Counted from the stretch's first letter, positions 17,477 through 27,068 are shown. The stretch is DNA of 64,000 nucleotides from Cohnella zeiphila (GCF_014212055.1 NZ_JACJVO010000010.1:1-64000); one strand, 5' to 3'. Translations and numbers: made by a program. Notes: generated by a model not told the origin, from the sequence alone.

Positions 17477-17547
17477 GGAACATTCATTCCAATGTCAGTA
17501 TAGACCCTCTACGTCACTTCGTCAAGAAAAATCGGAATATACATTCC
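17477..17547 (-). promoter_or_regulatory. promoter of SDR-ABM unit flanked by two palindromic operators
   Basis: On the minus strand TTGACG (17520-17525), 17 bp and TATACT (17497-17502) form a near-ideal promoter. GGAATATACATTCC (17534-17547) lies just upstream of the -35 and GGAACATTCATTCC (17477-17490) just downstream of the -10. The 14-bp inverted repeats suggest repression by a TetR-type dimer. Confidence 0.8.
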
Positions 17548-17627
17548 AAATTCATATCACTCACTATACCATTTTTTATATTTAAACGCATATTCACGCC
17601 GATTTGTTAGAACGTTTACTCCAGATA

Positions 17628-17664
17628 GGAATAAACAATTCATGATGATTAGAATAAATATTCC
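17628..17664. promoter_or_regulatory. two further GGAAT-type operator half-palindromes
   Basis: GGAATAAACAATTC (17628-17641) and AGAATAAATATTCC (17651-17664) resemble the two operators around the SDR promoter but are less symmetrical. They lie 80-130 bp upstream of the promoter and could serve as auxiliary sites. The open frame across this stretch is not considered a gene. Confidence 0.5.
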
Positions 17665-17671
17665 AATTCTC

Positions 17672-17725
17672 AAATAAAATCGACCCGCCAGAGAACCACT
17701 TTTCAAAGTGTCTTCTGACGGGTCG
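17672..17725 (-). terminator. rho-independent terminator after tetR
   Basis: CGACCCGTCAGAA pairs with TTCTCTGGCGGGTCG on the minus strand, followed by ATTTTATTT. It starts 32 bp after the tetR stop codon. Confidence 0.85.
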
Positions 17726-17757
17726 CCGTTTCCGCGAACTTCCAAAGGGATTGTTCT

Positions 17758-18321
17758 TTACACGAGGATGGCTTTCCAGGACGCCTCCAGCATCTGCTGA
17801 ATCTGAATTTCATTTAAAGGATACTTCTCTACATAATAGCCTTTCAAAACAGATGAAATAATGCCGTGAATGAGCTGATGGCAGAAATGAGAATCCATCT
17901 CTTTAATGACCCCGTGCTTCTGCCCTTCGACAATCAAGGAAAGAACAACTTCAACGGAATGGCGGGGATCGTCCATGTTCCGCAGCTCGGGCGAAATATA
18001 CGGAGAATAGGAGAAGCTGTCGATGAACAGGAACTCTTTGGGAAAATCAATCCCAAACCTCAGCCTGTTCAACTGAAGGCACTTGAAGCGCTCGTAAAGG
18101 CTGGCTTCGGGATCGTAACCCTGCATCAGGTATTCCCCCATGTGCAGCCGCGCCTCTTTATAGACGGCATTCACCAGTTCTTCTTTATTGGCAAAATAGT
18201 TATAGATCGTGCCGGACCCTACGTTTGCCCTTTTAAACAATTTGGAGAAGGTAACCGATTGGAGCCCCTCTTCATGAATCAAGTCGAGCGTGGCAGCCAT
18301 TATATCTTGTTTCTTGCTCAT
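17758..18321 (-). CDS. TetR family transcriptional regulator
   Basis: This 187-residue regulator has an N-terminal TetR DNA-binding domain; FSKLFKRANVGSGTIYNYFANKEELV is the helix-turn-helix with the usual GTIYNYF. A C-terminal ligand and dimerisation domain follows. AGGTGGAG lies before the ATG. It is located directly upstream of the SDR-ABM unit and is the likely repressor of it, and perhaps of itself, although the palindrome at its own promoter (ACTAACATTAGT) differs from the GGAAT boxes. Confidence 0.9.
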   Translation of the reverse strand: MSKKQDIMAATLDLIHEEGLQSVTFSKLFKRANVGSGTIYNYFANKEELVNAVYKEARLHMGEYLMQGYDPEASLYERFKCLQLNRLRFGIDFPKEFLFIDSFSYSPYISPELRNMDDPRHSVEVVLSLIVEGQKHGVIKEMDSHFCHQLIHGIISSVLKGYYVEKYPLNEIQIQQMLEASWKAILV

Positions 18322-18338
18322 CTACTCCACCTCTCGAG

Positions 18339-18372
18339 ACTAACATTAGTACGGGCCGAAGGCAGAAGTCAA
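18339..18372 (-). promoter_or_regulatory. tetR promoter with palindrome over the -10
   Basis: On the minus strand TTGACT (18367-18372), 18 bp and TAATGT (18343-18348). The -10 lies inside the 12-bp palindrome ACTAACATTAGT (18339-18350), suggesting autoregulation. Confidence 0.55.
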
Positions 18373-18471
18373 GAATCTCCGCCTTTTTGACGGCCTGGCT
18401 ACGTAAATATCCTTGTCCTTTTCGGATGAGGATATAAGTCCCGTCAGAATCGGGGATCGGATTCGAGCCGG

Positions 18472-18960
18472 TTATCGGCGAGCCCCGTCCCCGCGTTCCA
18501 TCCGCTCGAAGATGCGGACGATCTTATCGATCGCGTAGTCCAGATCGTTCAGATCCTCTTCGGAAAGGGCGGCGATTCGGCCGGTGAACGCGCGGTAGAA
18601 CTCTCCCCAATGCCGAGTCACGATGTCTTTCCCCTTGTCGGTCAGCAAGAGCAATACCGCCCGCCTGTCGATCGGGTCCGGATTTTTGCTTACATACCCA
18701 GCTTCCTCAAGCTTCATGATAAGGGGAGTCAGCTGCTGCTTGGAGATCCGGATGCTGTTCGCCAGACGCGTAACGGAGATGCCCGCCTCCGTCTGGGCCA
18801 GTTCCTCCAGAATATGCTGCTGAAGATGAGTCAGGCTCGTCTGGCCGGCCTCCGGATTGTTTTTCAGAGCCGTCTTGTCCATACGGTTATAGACCAGCGG
18901 AAGGAAGCGAATAAAGTTTTCGGCGATTTTCTGGGTTTGATCTTTCAAATTAGTCAACAT
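18472..18960 (-). CDS. MarR family transcriptional regulator
   Basis: This winged-helix regulator of about 162 residues matches MarR, with LAQTEAGISVTRLANSIRISKQQLTPLIMKLEEAGYVSK as the DNA-binding region and DPIDRRAVLLLLTDKG as the wing with the conserved DxR. The start is uncertain: ATGs at 18960, 18975 and 19002 are all in frame and none has a well-spaced ribosome binding site. It is divergent from the glycosidase-like gene at 19102 and may control it. Confidence 0.88.
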   Translation of the reverse strand: MLTNLKDQTQKIAENFIRFLPLVYNRMDKTALKNNPEAGQTSLTHLQQHILEELAQTEAGISVTRLANSIRISKQQLTPLIMKLEEAGYVSKNPDPIDRRAVLLLLTDKGKDIVTRHWGEFYRAFTGRIAALSEEDLNDLDYAIDKIVRIFERMERGDGARR

Positions 18961-18984
18961 CCCTTTATTATTCATTCGATTTAT

Positions 18985-19013
18985 TTGACATAAAGTAAAC
19001 AAATATTTATCAT
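18985..19013 (+). promoter_or_regulatory. promoter of glycosidase-like gene
   Basis: TTGACA (18985-18990), 17 bp and TATCAT (19008-19013) form a strong promoter that overlaps the AT-rich region upstream of marR. A MarR dimer binding there could control both directions. Confidence 0.7.
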
Positions 19014-19101
19014 TTTGATATCATGAACATTATTATCTTACTATCTATCGTTCCTTCATGCAGCGCCGTTCGCAGAAAAAAGCATTCGGGAGGAGACACG
19101 G

Positions 19102-20088
19102 ATGACTTCTTCGCTTCTCACATTCGGGATTTACCCGCTGAGCCCGGCCGGCACCCCGACCGGCTTGGCCGTCGGTCCGGAAGACGACTACGCCAAGATC
19201 GCGGACGCTCTTCGGGAGCTCCGGGGCGACTCGCGCGCGTTATCTCCGCGGAACTATCTGGTGTTTACGAAGCCCGATTCGGAGCCCGGCTTGTTCAAGT
19301 TCGCCGACCGGCTCCTTCACGGCGGTTTGCTCGGGGATCTGACGATTGGCTGGCACCAGATGGGAGAGGCGGATATTGGAATGGAGGCTTGGCTTGCGTT
19401 CGTTCGCCAAGTCGTCCGAACGTACGGTTCCCATCTATCCTCCCTGCAGATTACGAACGAGCCGAACTTGTCGTTCATGGAAGGCGCAAAGCCTTACGCG
19501 CGCCAAGCCCTGATCGCAGGGGTGATCGCGGCCAAACAAGAGATGTCCTCCCTCGGACTTCAGGTTCCGATCGGATTCGGCTCCGTGCCGGAAAGCCCCG
19601 TGTCGGTTCCGGGCTTCTGGGAAGGCCTGGCCGAAGAAGGCGGCAAGACGTTCGCGGATTCGGTCGACTTCGTCGGCCATAATTTCTACGTGGACGTATT
19701 CGAGGAGGAGCCGCTTGACTTGAACGAAATTCCCGCGGCCGTGGAAAGGACTCTTCGGCAGCTGAGGGAAGATCATCTAACCGCGGCCGGAATTTCCGCT
19801 TCCGTTCCGATCCGGGTGACGGAGAACGGGTGGCCTACCGGACAGAACCCTTTTACCCTATGGGAGAGATCGTACGAACGGCAGGCGAGCGTCCTGGAAG
19901 CGGTGATCCGCGCCGTATTCGGTCTGCGAGAAGAGCTCCATATCAGCCACTACGAGCTGTTCGGCCTTCGGGATGCGGATAGCGGCAAGCAGGATCTCTT
20001 CCATCAGTACGGCATTCTGCGGGACGACTACACGCCGAAGCCCGCTTTTGAAGTCTTTAAGCGCTTGATTCGGGAATTGGGGCGGTAA
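19102..20088 (+). CDS. clan-A-like TIM-barrel glycoside hydrolase, family not assigned
   Basis: This 328-residue cytoplasmic protein has no signal peptide. It carries two motifs expected of a clan GH-A barrel: LQITNEPNLSF, with a candidate acid/base E120, and RVTENGWPTG, with a candidate nucleophile E241. SVDFVGHNFYVDVF between them fits barrel strand 6. I could not place it in a named GH family, so hydrolase activity is inferred from the Asn-Glu pair and the spacing. GGAGGAG lies 6 bp upstream of the ATG. It is monocistronic and ends at a strong hairpin. Confidence 0.65.
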   Translation: MTSSLLTFGIYPLSPAGTPTGLAVGPEDDYAKIADALRELRGDSRALSPRNYLVFTKPDSEPGLFKFADRLLHGGLLGDLTIGWHQMGEADIGMEAWLAFVRQVVRTYGSHLSSLQITNEPNLSFMEGAKPYARQALIAGVIAAKQEMSSLGLQVPIGFGSVPESPVSVPGFWEGLAEEGGKTFADSVDFVGHNFYVDVFEEEPLDLNEIPAAVERTLRQLREDHLTAAGISASVPIRVTENGWPTGQNPFTLWERSYERQASVLEAVIRAVFGLREELHISHYELFGLRDADSGKQDLFHQYGILRDDYTPKPAFEVFKRLIRELGR

Positions 20089-20113
20089 ACGATAGGCGAA
20101 CGCGAACGAAACA

Positions 20114-20151
20114 AACAACCCCCGGAGAGCTCACGCTCCCCGGGGGTTGTT
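20114..20151. terminator. bidirectional terminator between convergent genes
   Basis: AACAACCCCCGGAGAG pairs with CTCCCCGGGGGTTGTT. The stem is flanked by A-rich sequence on the left and T-rich on the right, so it can serve both the glycosidase-like gene (+) and the binding-protein gene (-). Confidence 0.85.
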
Positions 20152-20158
20152 CCCGCTC

Positions 20159-21835
20159 CTATTTCAAGATCTCATCCTGTGTCGCCTTCTGCTCCTTCAC
20201 GATCTGGAAAATGTCTTCCGGCATCAGCGCCGTATCTTTGTTCGCGGTGTACCATTCCTGATAGAACGCATCGATCTTCGCGCCGTTGTATTTGGTCCAG
20301 AGGGCTTGGATTTCGCTTATGGCTTTATCCGGCGTATAGCTTGCGCCGCCTACAATCGCCTTCGTAACCAGATTGCCAATTTCGGTGGATCCGTTCTGGG
20401 AATCGACCAGCAAGTCTTGCGGAACGGTCGGCATGTGCTCGGAGTGCGTCAGACCGGGCCACTTGGCTCCTTGATCGATCATGCTGTAAAAGATATTCAT
20501 GCTCTCTTTAAATTTGTCCTTCGCGAGCTTCTCATCCGGCTTATCGGGATTAAAGCTGCTTGCAATGAACGAGCATTTGCCGCCGCTGGTGACAGAGAAA
20601 ATCATATCGTAGTCCTGTCCCACGTAACCAAGCTCCGTTTTGTTTTTCTCCTGATCGATCGTATTCGGACACCCGCTCTGTCCTTCTTGCCAATGCACGC
20701 CTTCCAGACCGTTCGTCAGCGTTCTTCCGGTTTCGGGTTTAGACAGGAAGTCGATATATTCCATAACCGCCTTCGGATCTTTGGCATTGCGGTTCACCAC
20801 CGCCGTCAGTTGAACCGGATTGTTGATCCAGTTGATGAATTGACCGTTGGGGGATTTCGGATAGGGCATCATTTCGAGATCCGCTCCCGGCGCGTTTGTC
20901 TTCAGCGTAGCGTAATCCGTGACCCACAGACGGTTCCACAGACTATAGGAGCTCGCCTGCACAAAGTAGATTCCCGTCTTGCCGTTGAGGAAATCTTGAC
21001 GAGCCTTGGCACCGTTGTTGTCTGTAATATAATCCTTATCGATAACGCCTTCATCGTATAAACGTTTGAGAAAATCAATGTAGAACTTGTAGCCGTCCCA
21101 TGTCCGGACCAACTGGCCGTTCTCGATGTTATAGGAGCCACCCCCGCCGAATATATCCAGCAGCCCCGGACCTACGTTAAGGCCATATGTATCCTTTTGC
21201 CCATTGCCATCCGGATCCTGCTCGGCGAATGCCTTCGCCACCTGATAAAGCTCTTCGGTTGTCTTCGGAGCCGTCAATTTCAACTTATCCAGCCAATCCT
21301 GGCGGATGACGGCAATGTTCTGAGGAATCGCCTCATTTATTTTTCCGAACTCGTACATCTTGCCGTCCGACTTGGTAGCCACCTGCTTCAGAATCGGATT
21401 TTCATCCAGCACTTTCTTGTAAGTCGTGCTGTACTGGTTGATCATATCGTCGAGAGGCATCAGCTGTTTCTGCTCGTACAGAGGGTTCTTGATGTTCGGA
21501 TCAAACTCGAAGATCAGATCGGGCGCGCTGCCGGAGGCAAATAGCGTATTCAGCTTTTGCTTCGACTCTGTACGCGGAACCGCCGTAAACTTCACGTTCG
21601 TCGGACCGTTCTCGTTAATCCATTTGGTCCAGCGGTTGTTCTCCATCGTCCCTTCGGATGCCGCAATTAATCCGCGGTCGTAGATCGTTGCGCTGATCGT
21701 CGGTTTCTTGCCGCTTCCGCTGTCGCCGGACGGCCCGCTATTCTCCGCATGGTCGCTATGGCTGCAGGCAGCCAGCATTCCGATCAAGGCTACAGACGCA
21801 CCGGCTAACATGACGTTTCTCTTGGACATCTTCAT
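20159..21835 (-). CDS. LplA-type sugar-binding lipoprotein (system 2)
   Basis: This 558-residue binding protein has a lipoprotein signal peptide with lipobox LAAC (Cys about residue 24), a short polar linker and a large two-lobe fold. Its length and motifs such as NWGWDxY-like DGYKFYIDFLKRLYDEGVIDKDY-type helices match the long binding proteins of the LplA/YtcQ group, which serve complex polysaccharide fragments. GGAGG lies 9 bp before the ATG. It is the last gene of a permease-permease-binding protein operon opposite a kinase/regulator pair. Confidence 0.9.
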   Translation of the reverse strand: MKMSKRNVMLAGASVALIGMLAACSHSDHAENSGPSGDSGSGKKPTISATIYDRGLIAASEGTMENNRWTKWINENGPTNVKFTAVPRTESKQKLNTLFASGSAPDLIFEFDPNIKNPLYEQKQLMPLDDMINQYSTTYKKVLDENPILKQVATKSDGKMYEFGKINEAIPQNIAVIRQDWLDKLKLTAPKTTEELYQVAKAFAEQDPDGNGQKDTYGLNVGPGLLDIFGGGGSYNIENGQLVRTWDGYKFYIDFLKRLYDEGVIDKDYITDNNGAKARQDFLNGKTGIYFVQASSYSLWNRLWVTDYATLKTNAPGADLEMMPYPKSPNGQFINWINNPVQLTAVVNRNAKDPKAVMEYIDFLSKPETGRTLTNGLEGVHWQEGQSGCPNTIDQEKNKTELGYVGQDYDMIFSVTSGGKCSFIASSFNPDKPDEKLAKDKFKESMNIFYSMIDQGAKWPGLTHSEHMPTVPQDLLVDSQNGSTEIGNLVTKAIVGGASYTPDKAISEIQALWTKYNGAKIDAFYQEWYTANKDTALMPEDIFQIVKEQKATQDEILK

Positions 21836-21865
21836 GTACGCAATCCTCCATCGTCGATTGTAAAC

Positions 21866-22738
21866 TTACCCTTTCACAGACCCCAGCATGACGCCTTTTA
21901 CGAAATATTTCTGTAGGAACGGGTAGATCAGAACCATCGGCAGGATCAGAACGATAATACCGGCCGATCGGATGCCCTCTGGCACTAACAGCATCGCCTG
22001 GGAATCGTTGACGAGCGCTTCGGTCAAGAGAGACTGGCTCGCGATCATTTGCTGAATCAATACCGTGATCGTATATTTTTCAGTCGAATTGATATAAATC
22101 AGTACATTCATGAAGCTGTTCCAATAGCCTACGCCATAGAACAAGATTAACGTTGCCATAACCGGCATGGACAAAGGAAGAATGATCCGGAACAGCAAGG
22201 TCCATTCTTTGCAGCCGTCGATCCGCGCCGCCTCTTCGATCTCCGGCTCCATGCTCTCAAAGTAGGAACGCATAATGAGCATATTATACGTGCTGACCGC
22301 TCCCGGCAGCCAAATCGCCCAATACGAGTCGATCAGCCCCAGACTCTTCACAACCAGATAAGTCGGAATCAAGCCGCCCGTAAAAACCATCGTGAAGAGC
22401 AGCAGCAGCGTAAAAGTTCTTCTGCCGTAAAAATAACCTTTTGACAGCGGATAAGCCGCACAAATGGTAAAAACCATCGAAATGATAACTCCGCCAACCG
22501 TCATCACAACCCCGTTCCACAGCGACGCGAGCACCCGCGTTCCTTCAAATAAGGCGGAGTAGCTCTGCAGAGTGGCATCGACGGGCCAAAGCAGCACTTT
22601 GCCCGTCTCCACGGCCTGCTTGCCGCTGAAGGAAACCGACAGAATGTTGATTACCGGCGCCAGACACGAGATGGAAATGAGCAGCAGGAGAAACGAAATC
22701 CCAATTCTTGTTATTCTATCCCCGGAGGATTCTCTCAC
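21866..22738 (-). CDS. LplC/YtcP-type ABC permease (system 2)
   Basis: This 290-residue permease has six helices and the EAA loop IEEAARIDGCKEWTLLFRII around residue 180. The C-terminus KGVMLGSVKG is typical of the LplC group. The start is GTG at 22738 with GAGGTGA seven bases upstream. It lies 12 bp downstream of its partner permease. Confidence 0.93.
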   Translation of the reverse strand: MRESSGDRITRIGISFLLLLISISCLAPVINILSVSFSGKQAVETGKVLLWPVDATLQSYSALFEGTRVLASLWNGVVMTVGGVIISMVFTICAAYPLSKGYFYGRRTFTLLLLFTMVFTGGLIPTYLVVKSLGLIDSYWAIWLPGAVSTYNMLIMRSYFESMEPEIEEAARIDGCKEWTLLFRIILPLSMPVMATLILFYGVGYWNSFMNVLIYINSTEKYTITVLIQQMIASQSLLTEALVNDSQAMLLVPEGIRSAGIIVLILPMVLIYPFLQKYFVKGVMLGSVKG

Positions 22739-22750
22739 CGTCGCTTCACC

Positions 22751-23659
22751 TCAGAACAAGTTGTTGTCGAACTTCTTGGCCATCCGATTCGCGCTCAGAA
22801 TAAAGATAAAGGCGACAACCGATTCGAACAGGCCCAGAGCGGTCGTGATGCTGAATTGCCCCCCCTGAATGCCTAACGTGTAGATATAAGTGCTGATGAC
22901 CTCCGAGATATTCGATACCATGGCATTGCGAAGGTTATAGATTTGATCGAAACCAACCTCTAAGACTCGTCCCATGGAGAGGATCAGCACCAGGATGATC
23001 GTGCCTCTAATCCCGGGCAAAGTAACATGCCAGGTCTGTTTCCGCTTGCTTGCCCCATCCATCGAAGCCGCTTCATAAAGGGCCGGTGAAATCGTCGTTA
23101 GAGCGGCCAGATAAATAATGGTGCCGAAGCCCATCTCCTTCCAAACCCCGGAACCTACGAAGATCGTTACCCAGGAGAAGGTTTTGTACAAGAATGGATA
23201 CGGCTCGCCGTACTTCGATTCGATCCAGTGGTTCAGGAAACTGGATTCCATGGAGAACAAGGTCACCACCATGCCGCCCACGATAACCCAGGAGAAGAAA
23301 TGCGGCAGATACACAACCGTCTGAACAAACCTTTTATACCCCGGCTTTCTCACGCTGTTAATCATAAGGGCCAGAATGATGGGGATCGGGAAGCCGACCG
23401 CCAGGTTCAGCACGCTGAGCCACAGCGTATTCCAGATGATTCGGATCGTTTTGTCATTGCTGAACAGCATATCAAAGTTTTTAAAACCTACCCAAGGGCT
23501 ATGGAATACGCCATCAAAGAAGTTGTAGTTCTCAAAGGCGATGACAAGCCCGCCTATTGGCAAGTATCTAAAAATCAAGTAATATGCAAGAACCGGAGCA
23601 AACATCAACAGAAGAGGCACATTTTTCTTGAACAAAGCTTTCTTAGATGCTGATTTCAA
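22751..23659 (-). CDS. LplB/YteP-type ABC permease (system 2)
   Basis: This 302-residue permease of six helices has the EAA loop LYEAASMDGASKRKQTWHVT near residue 200. The phrases YYLIFRYLPIGGLVIAF and GVWKEMGFGTIIYLAAL are typical of LplB. The start codon is TTG (23659) with GGGGGA upstream. It is the first gene of the operon and divergent from the kinase gene, leaving a 133-bp intergenic region for both promoters. Confidence 0.93.
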   Translation of the reverse strand: MKSASKKALFKKNVPLLLMFAPVLAYYLIFRYLPIGGLVIAFENYNFFDGVFHSPWVGFKNFDMLFSNDKTIRIIWNTLWLSVLNLAVGFPIPIILALMINSVRKPGYKRFVQTVVYLPHFFSWVIVGGMVVTLFSMESSFLNHWIESKYGEPYPFLYKTFSWVTIFVGSGVWKEMGFGTIIYLAALTTISPALYEAASMDGASKRKQTWHVTLPGIRGTIILVLILSMGRVLEVGFDQIYNLRNAMVSNISEVISTYIYTLGIQGGQFSITTALGLFESVVAFIFILSANRMAKKFDNNLF

Positions 23660-23792
23660 GCTATTCCCCCTTTTCCAGTTACGGTTTGCTTTTGATCTGT
23701 AACTAGTGTATCCGTTTGCATAGGGTACTTCTTTAAATTTAATTGGGGGAATTTTAGCTTAAATTAGATCTTGTAAGGAGGCTTACTTTGAC

Positions 23793-25559
23793 ATGCCGTT
23801 TCATACCCGTAGCGTTGCCGTCAAGCTGATCCTCAGCCTGTCGCTCGTCGTCATCCTCACTTCCTCGATTACCGGAATCATGGTGTACCGGTCCAATCAG
23901 AAGCTGTTTCGAGAGGAAATCCGCAGCCAATTTCTGCAAAATAACAAGCAGGCTCTTCAGCGGATCAACCAGAATATTCGCGAGGTGGAACGAATCTCGC
24001 AGTCCATCGTTTTCCACCCGACCGTCGTTTCCATCTTAACGAATTCCTTGAAAACCGAAGATAAAGTCGAGCAGCTGCAGCTTATGTATGACATGGTCTC
24101 GCAAACGAGTCTGGATACGCCGCATATCCGGGCGATGTTCATCTACAATCTGCGCGGCGAAAGCTATTACAATGCGAATTTCGGGGCTATCTCCATGCTG
24201 GATCCGTCTGCACGCAGCATCATTAATCAAGAGCTTGAGGGGACCAACGGGGCGTTGACCTGGTTCCGCTTAAAGCTAGCAAGCTCGGCCGATCCAAGCG
24301 GCTACCGGTATATGATCATCGCCGCCCGTCAAATGAAGAGCACCTTCCAGGAAACGTACGGCACGCTTGTGCTGGTGCTCGATGAAGGCTTTTTCTCCGA
24401 GGTGATCGACGATATCGGCCAGAACGGCAGCATCGTCTATTTGCTTGACCGGAAGGACCGTCTCTTATTTAGCCAACGAAGCCAAGAGGATGCCGCCGAA
24501 CCGAAGCCGGAGACGATTCCGCTGCAGCACGACGCGGGAGAACAGTCGTCCGTCGTTCAAGTTCCCGATCAAGGCAACTATCTGTTCGTCAAAAATATTT
24601 CCGATTCCGGCATCTTCAAGCTTGTCAGCGGCTTAGGACTGAATGCGCTCGACAAACGAAATGCCGATATTTTCAAAACGATCGCGATATCCGGCCTGTT
24701 CAGTATTCTGCTGACCAGTCTCCTGCTGACGATCATCAGCGCCAGGCTGCTTCGTCCTCTGGGGAATCTGGTGTCCGGAATGCGGCGGCTTCGCTCGGGT
24801 CAGATGCATGCCCGCGTCGAAGTGCGCTCCAAGGATGAACTCGCTTTTCTCGGAGAGTCGTTTAACGATATGGCCGATCATATTCAGAAGCTGATTGACG
24901 AGGTGCTGCTGAAGCAGCTGCGGGAGAAGGAAGCGGAGCTCAGGGCGATACAGGCACAGTTGAATCCGCACTTTCTGTACAATATATTGAACGAAATCTA
25001 TTGGAAGCTGTATCTCCAGAATGCCAAGGAGACGGCCGGCATCATCCGGTCTCTCTCGAAAATCCTGCAGTATTCCCTGAAACCCATAGAGCAGCCGAGT
25101 ACGCTGCGGGAGGAGCTCGAGCAGCTCCGAAGCTACATTAACATTCAGATGGAGCTGTTCCATCCGGACTTGGAGTTGGATATGCAAACGGACGAGCATT
25201 TGCTGTGCATGGAAATGCAAAGGCTGCTGCTGCAGCCGGCGGTCGAGAATGTTTTTGTCCATGCCTTTGCCGATAAAACAAAAGCGGACAAGAAGCTGCT
25301 GCGGATTCGCGTTTCTCGGGAGCAGGATCATCTGAGGGTGGATGTCACGGATAACGGCAAGGGAATCGAGCCGAATATGCTGCGCAAATTGGAGGCCAAC
25401 GAGCGCGACATTCAGGGGAATCATCTGGGCATTCACAGCGCGGAGAGAAGAATCCAACTCGTGCATGGAGCTCCCTATGGCTTGCATTTCGAAAGCAGAC
25501 CGGGTGCCGGAACAACCGTCAGCTTTATTCTACCGATCCGAAAGGAAGAATCCGCATGA
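23793..25559 (+). CDS. YesM-type sensor histidine kinase (CUT1 system 2)
   Basis: This 588-residue kinase has a transmembrane helix near residues 12-30, an extracytoplasmic part, a second helix near 285-310 (TIAISGLFSILLTSLLLTI), HAMP, and the His_kinase motif AQLNPHFLYNILNE with the phosphoacceptor His at about residue 393. A HATPase domain follows (LLLQPAVENVFVHAF, DNGKGIE). AAGGAGG lies upstream of the ATG. It is divergent from the LplBCA-like transporter and translationally coupled to the next regulator by an ATGA overlap. Confidence 0.92.
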   Translation: MPFHTRSVAVKLILSLSLVVILTSSITGIMVYRSNQKLFREEIRSQFLQNNKQALQRINQNIREVERISQSIVFHPTVVSILTNSLKTEDKVEQLQLMYDMVSQTSLDTPHIRAMFIYNLRGESYYNANFGAISMLDPSARSIINQELEGTNGALTWFRLKLASSADPSGYRYMIIAARQMKSTFQETYGTLVLVLDEGFFSEVIDDIGQNGSIVYLLDRKDRLLFSQRSQEDAAEPKPETIPLQHDAGEQSSVVQVPDQGNYLFVKNISDSGIFKLVSGLGLNALDKRNADIFKTIAISGLFSILLTSLLLTIISARLLRPLGNLVSGMRRLRSGQMHARVEVRSKDELAFLGESFNDMADHIQKLIDEVLLKQLREKEAELRAIQAQLNPHFLYNILNEIYWKLYLQNAKETAGIIRSLSKILQYSLKPIEQPSTLREELEQLRSYINIQMELFHPDLELDMQTDEHLLCMEMQRLLLQPAVENVFVHAFADKTKADKKLLRIRVSREQDHLRVDVTDNGKGIEPNMLRKLEANERDIQGNHLGIHSAERRIQLVHGAPYGLHFESRPGAGTTVSFILPIRKEESA

Positions 25560-27064
25560 AGGGCACCGTATTATTGGTAGAGGACCAGCCGAATTTCCGT
25601 GAGGGACTGAAAGTTTTCATCAATCAGAGCTCAAGAAACTGGACCGTCATCGGAGAAGCCGAGACCGGAGAAGAAGGCTGGCAGAGGACTCTTGAGCTGA
25701 AGCCCGACCTCATTCTGATGGATATTCACATGCCGGCGATGAACGGGATTGAGCTCGCGGAGCGCATACACGCGCATGGTCTGGATACGCTGTTCGTTAT
25801 CATCACCGGCTTTCAGGACTTCCAATACGCACAGGCGGCTATTCGGTACGGAGCGACGGATTTCTTATTAAAGCCTTGCTCGGACGAGGATATTTCAAGC
25901 ATACTCGACAGCGCCTTCAAGAGACTGAGGACGAAGCGCAAGGAGCGGCAGACCGCCAGGGAGCATCTGCTCCGCTCGATCTTGCTCAAGTATCAGATGA
26001 ATCAGGAGCTGAAGTCCCATTTTCTCCGCCTGTTTGAAGGCAGCCGGCTATGGCTCGTTACGATGACGGATTATTTTCCGGAGGGCAAGAACTATGGTGC
26101 GGACGACCTGTACGTGCTGCAATACGGAATCTACAACATGATTCAGGAGCTGGCGGTAAGCGAGGATGCGGATGCCAAGCTGCTTATTCTGAAGGAAGAC
26201 CAGTTCATCTTGTCGGTATCCTCCGCGCTTGGGGAAGCCTGCTGGAGAGAGCATGCGGAGCTTGCGGTACGCGAGTACTTAGGCATCGACATCGAGAGCG
26301 TACTGCTTGGACCAAGCACGGAGATCGATCGGCTGGTGTCGGCCTATAACGATTATAATGAGCAGCGAATGCGAACGGTAAAAACGCCACATGCCGAGGA
26401 CGGAACAAATAAGCGCCAAGCGGTTGAAGCGGTAAAAAACGAAGTCATGTCGCTCATTATCTCCGGCGATCTTCAAGCCTTGCGCGACTACTTCGAGAAG
26501 GTTGGCGGACAAGCTGCCTCTCTTCCATTGACTGACGGCAAAATGCTTGTGATCAACCACGCCCTTGCGTTGAATCAGATCTCGGAGGTATTGGGGTTAT
26601 TCGCCCGTCAGAGCAATCCGGCGGAGTCGCTGCTGCCAATCGTGGATCAACTTCCGGGGAGCGCGGAGCTAAGGAATTGGTTCAGAGCGGCCTGCCAGAA
26701 TTTCGAGACCCGTCTGGACCGGTGGAAGCAGCGAGCCACCCCTTATATGAACAGCATTCAGCAAGCGATCGATTATATCGAAGAACATTACCTTGACAGC
26801 GAATTGTCCATCAAGCAAGTCGCCGAAAATATCCATCTGAACCCCAGCTACTTGAGTACGTTGTTCAAGAAAGAGACCGGCGAGACCTTCACCGGCTACG
26901 TTACCAAGCTGAAGCTGCAGAAGGCGCAGGTGCTGCTGCGCAATACGGACATGAAGATCTCGGAGATCTGCCAGACCGTCGGATTCGACGATTCCACCTA
27001 TTTCTCCAGCGTGTTCAAAAAGCACTTTCACGTCTCGCCAAGCGAATTCCGGCAGCATCGTTGA
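25556..27064 (+). CDS. YesN-type response regulator (CUT1 system 2)
   Basis: This 502-residue protein has a receiver domain with E9-D10, phosphoacceptor D56 (MDIHMPAMNG) and a Lys in LLKPCSDE. A middle linker leads to an AraC-type double helix-turn-helix at the C-terminus (IKQVAENIHLNPSYLSTLFK and GFDDSTYFSSVFKKHFHVSP). It is expected to control the adjacent divergent transporter operon. Confidence 0.93.
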   Translation: MKGTVLLVEDQPNFREGLKVFINQSSRNWTVIGEAETGEEGWQRTLELKPDLILMDIHMPAMNGIELAERIHAHGLDTLFVIITGFQDFQYAQAAIRYGATDFLLKPCSDEDISSILDSAFKRLRTKRKERQTAREHLLRSILLKYQMNQELKSHFLRLFEGSRLWLVTMTDYFPEGKNYGADDLYVLQYGIYNMIQELAVSEDADAKLLILKEDQFILSVSSALGEACWREHAELAVREYLGIDIESVLLGPSTEIDRLVSAYNDYNEQRMRTVKTPHAEDGTNKRQAVEAVKNEVMSLIISGDLQALRDYFEKVGGQAASLPLTDGKMLVINHALALNQISEVLGLFARQSNPAESLLPIVDQLPGSAELRNWFRAACQNFETRLDRWKQRATPYMNSIQQAIDYIEEHYLDSELSIKQVAENIHLNPSYLSTLFKKETGETFTGYVTKLKLQKAQVLLRNTDMKISEICQTVGFDDSTYFSSVFKKHFHVSPSEFRQHR

Positions 27065-27068
27065 GGGA

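Noticed and set aside
17557..17745. 62-residue minus-strand frame upstream of the SDR promoter
   Set aside because: It runs through the tetR terminator and two operator-like boxes and has no ribosome binding site.
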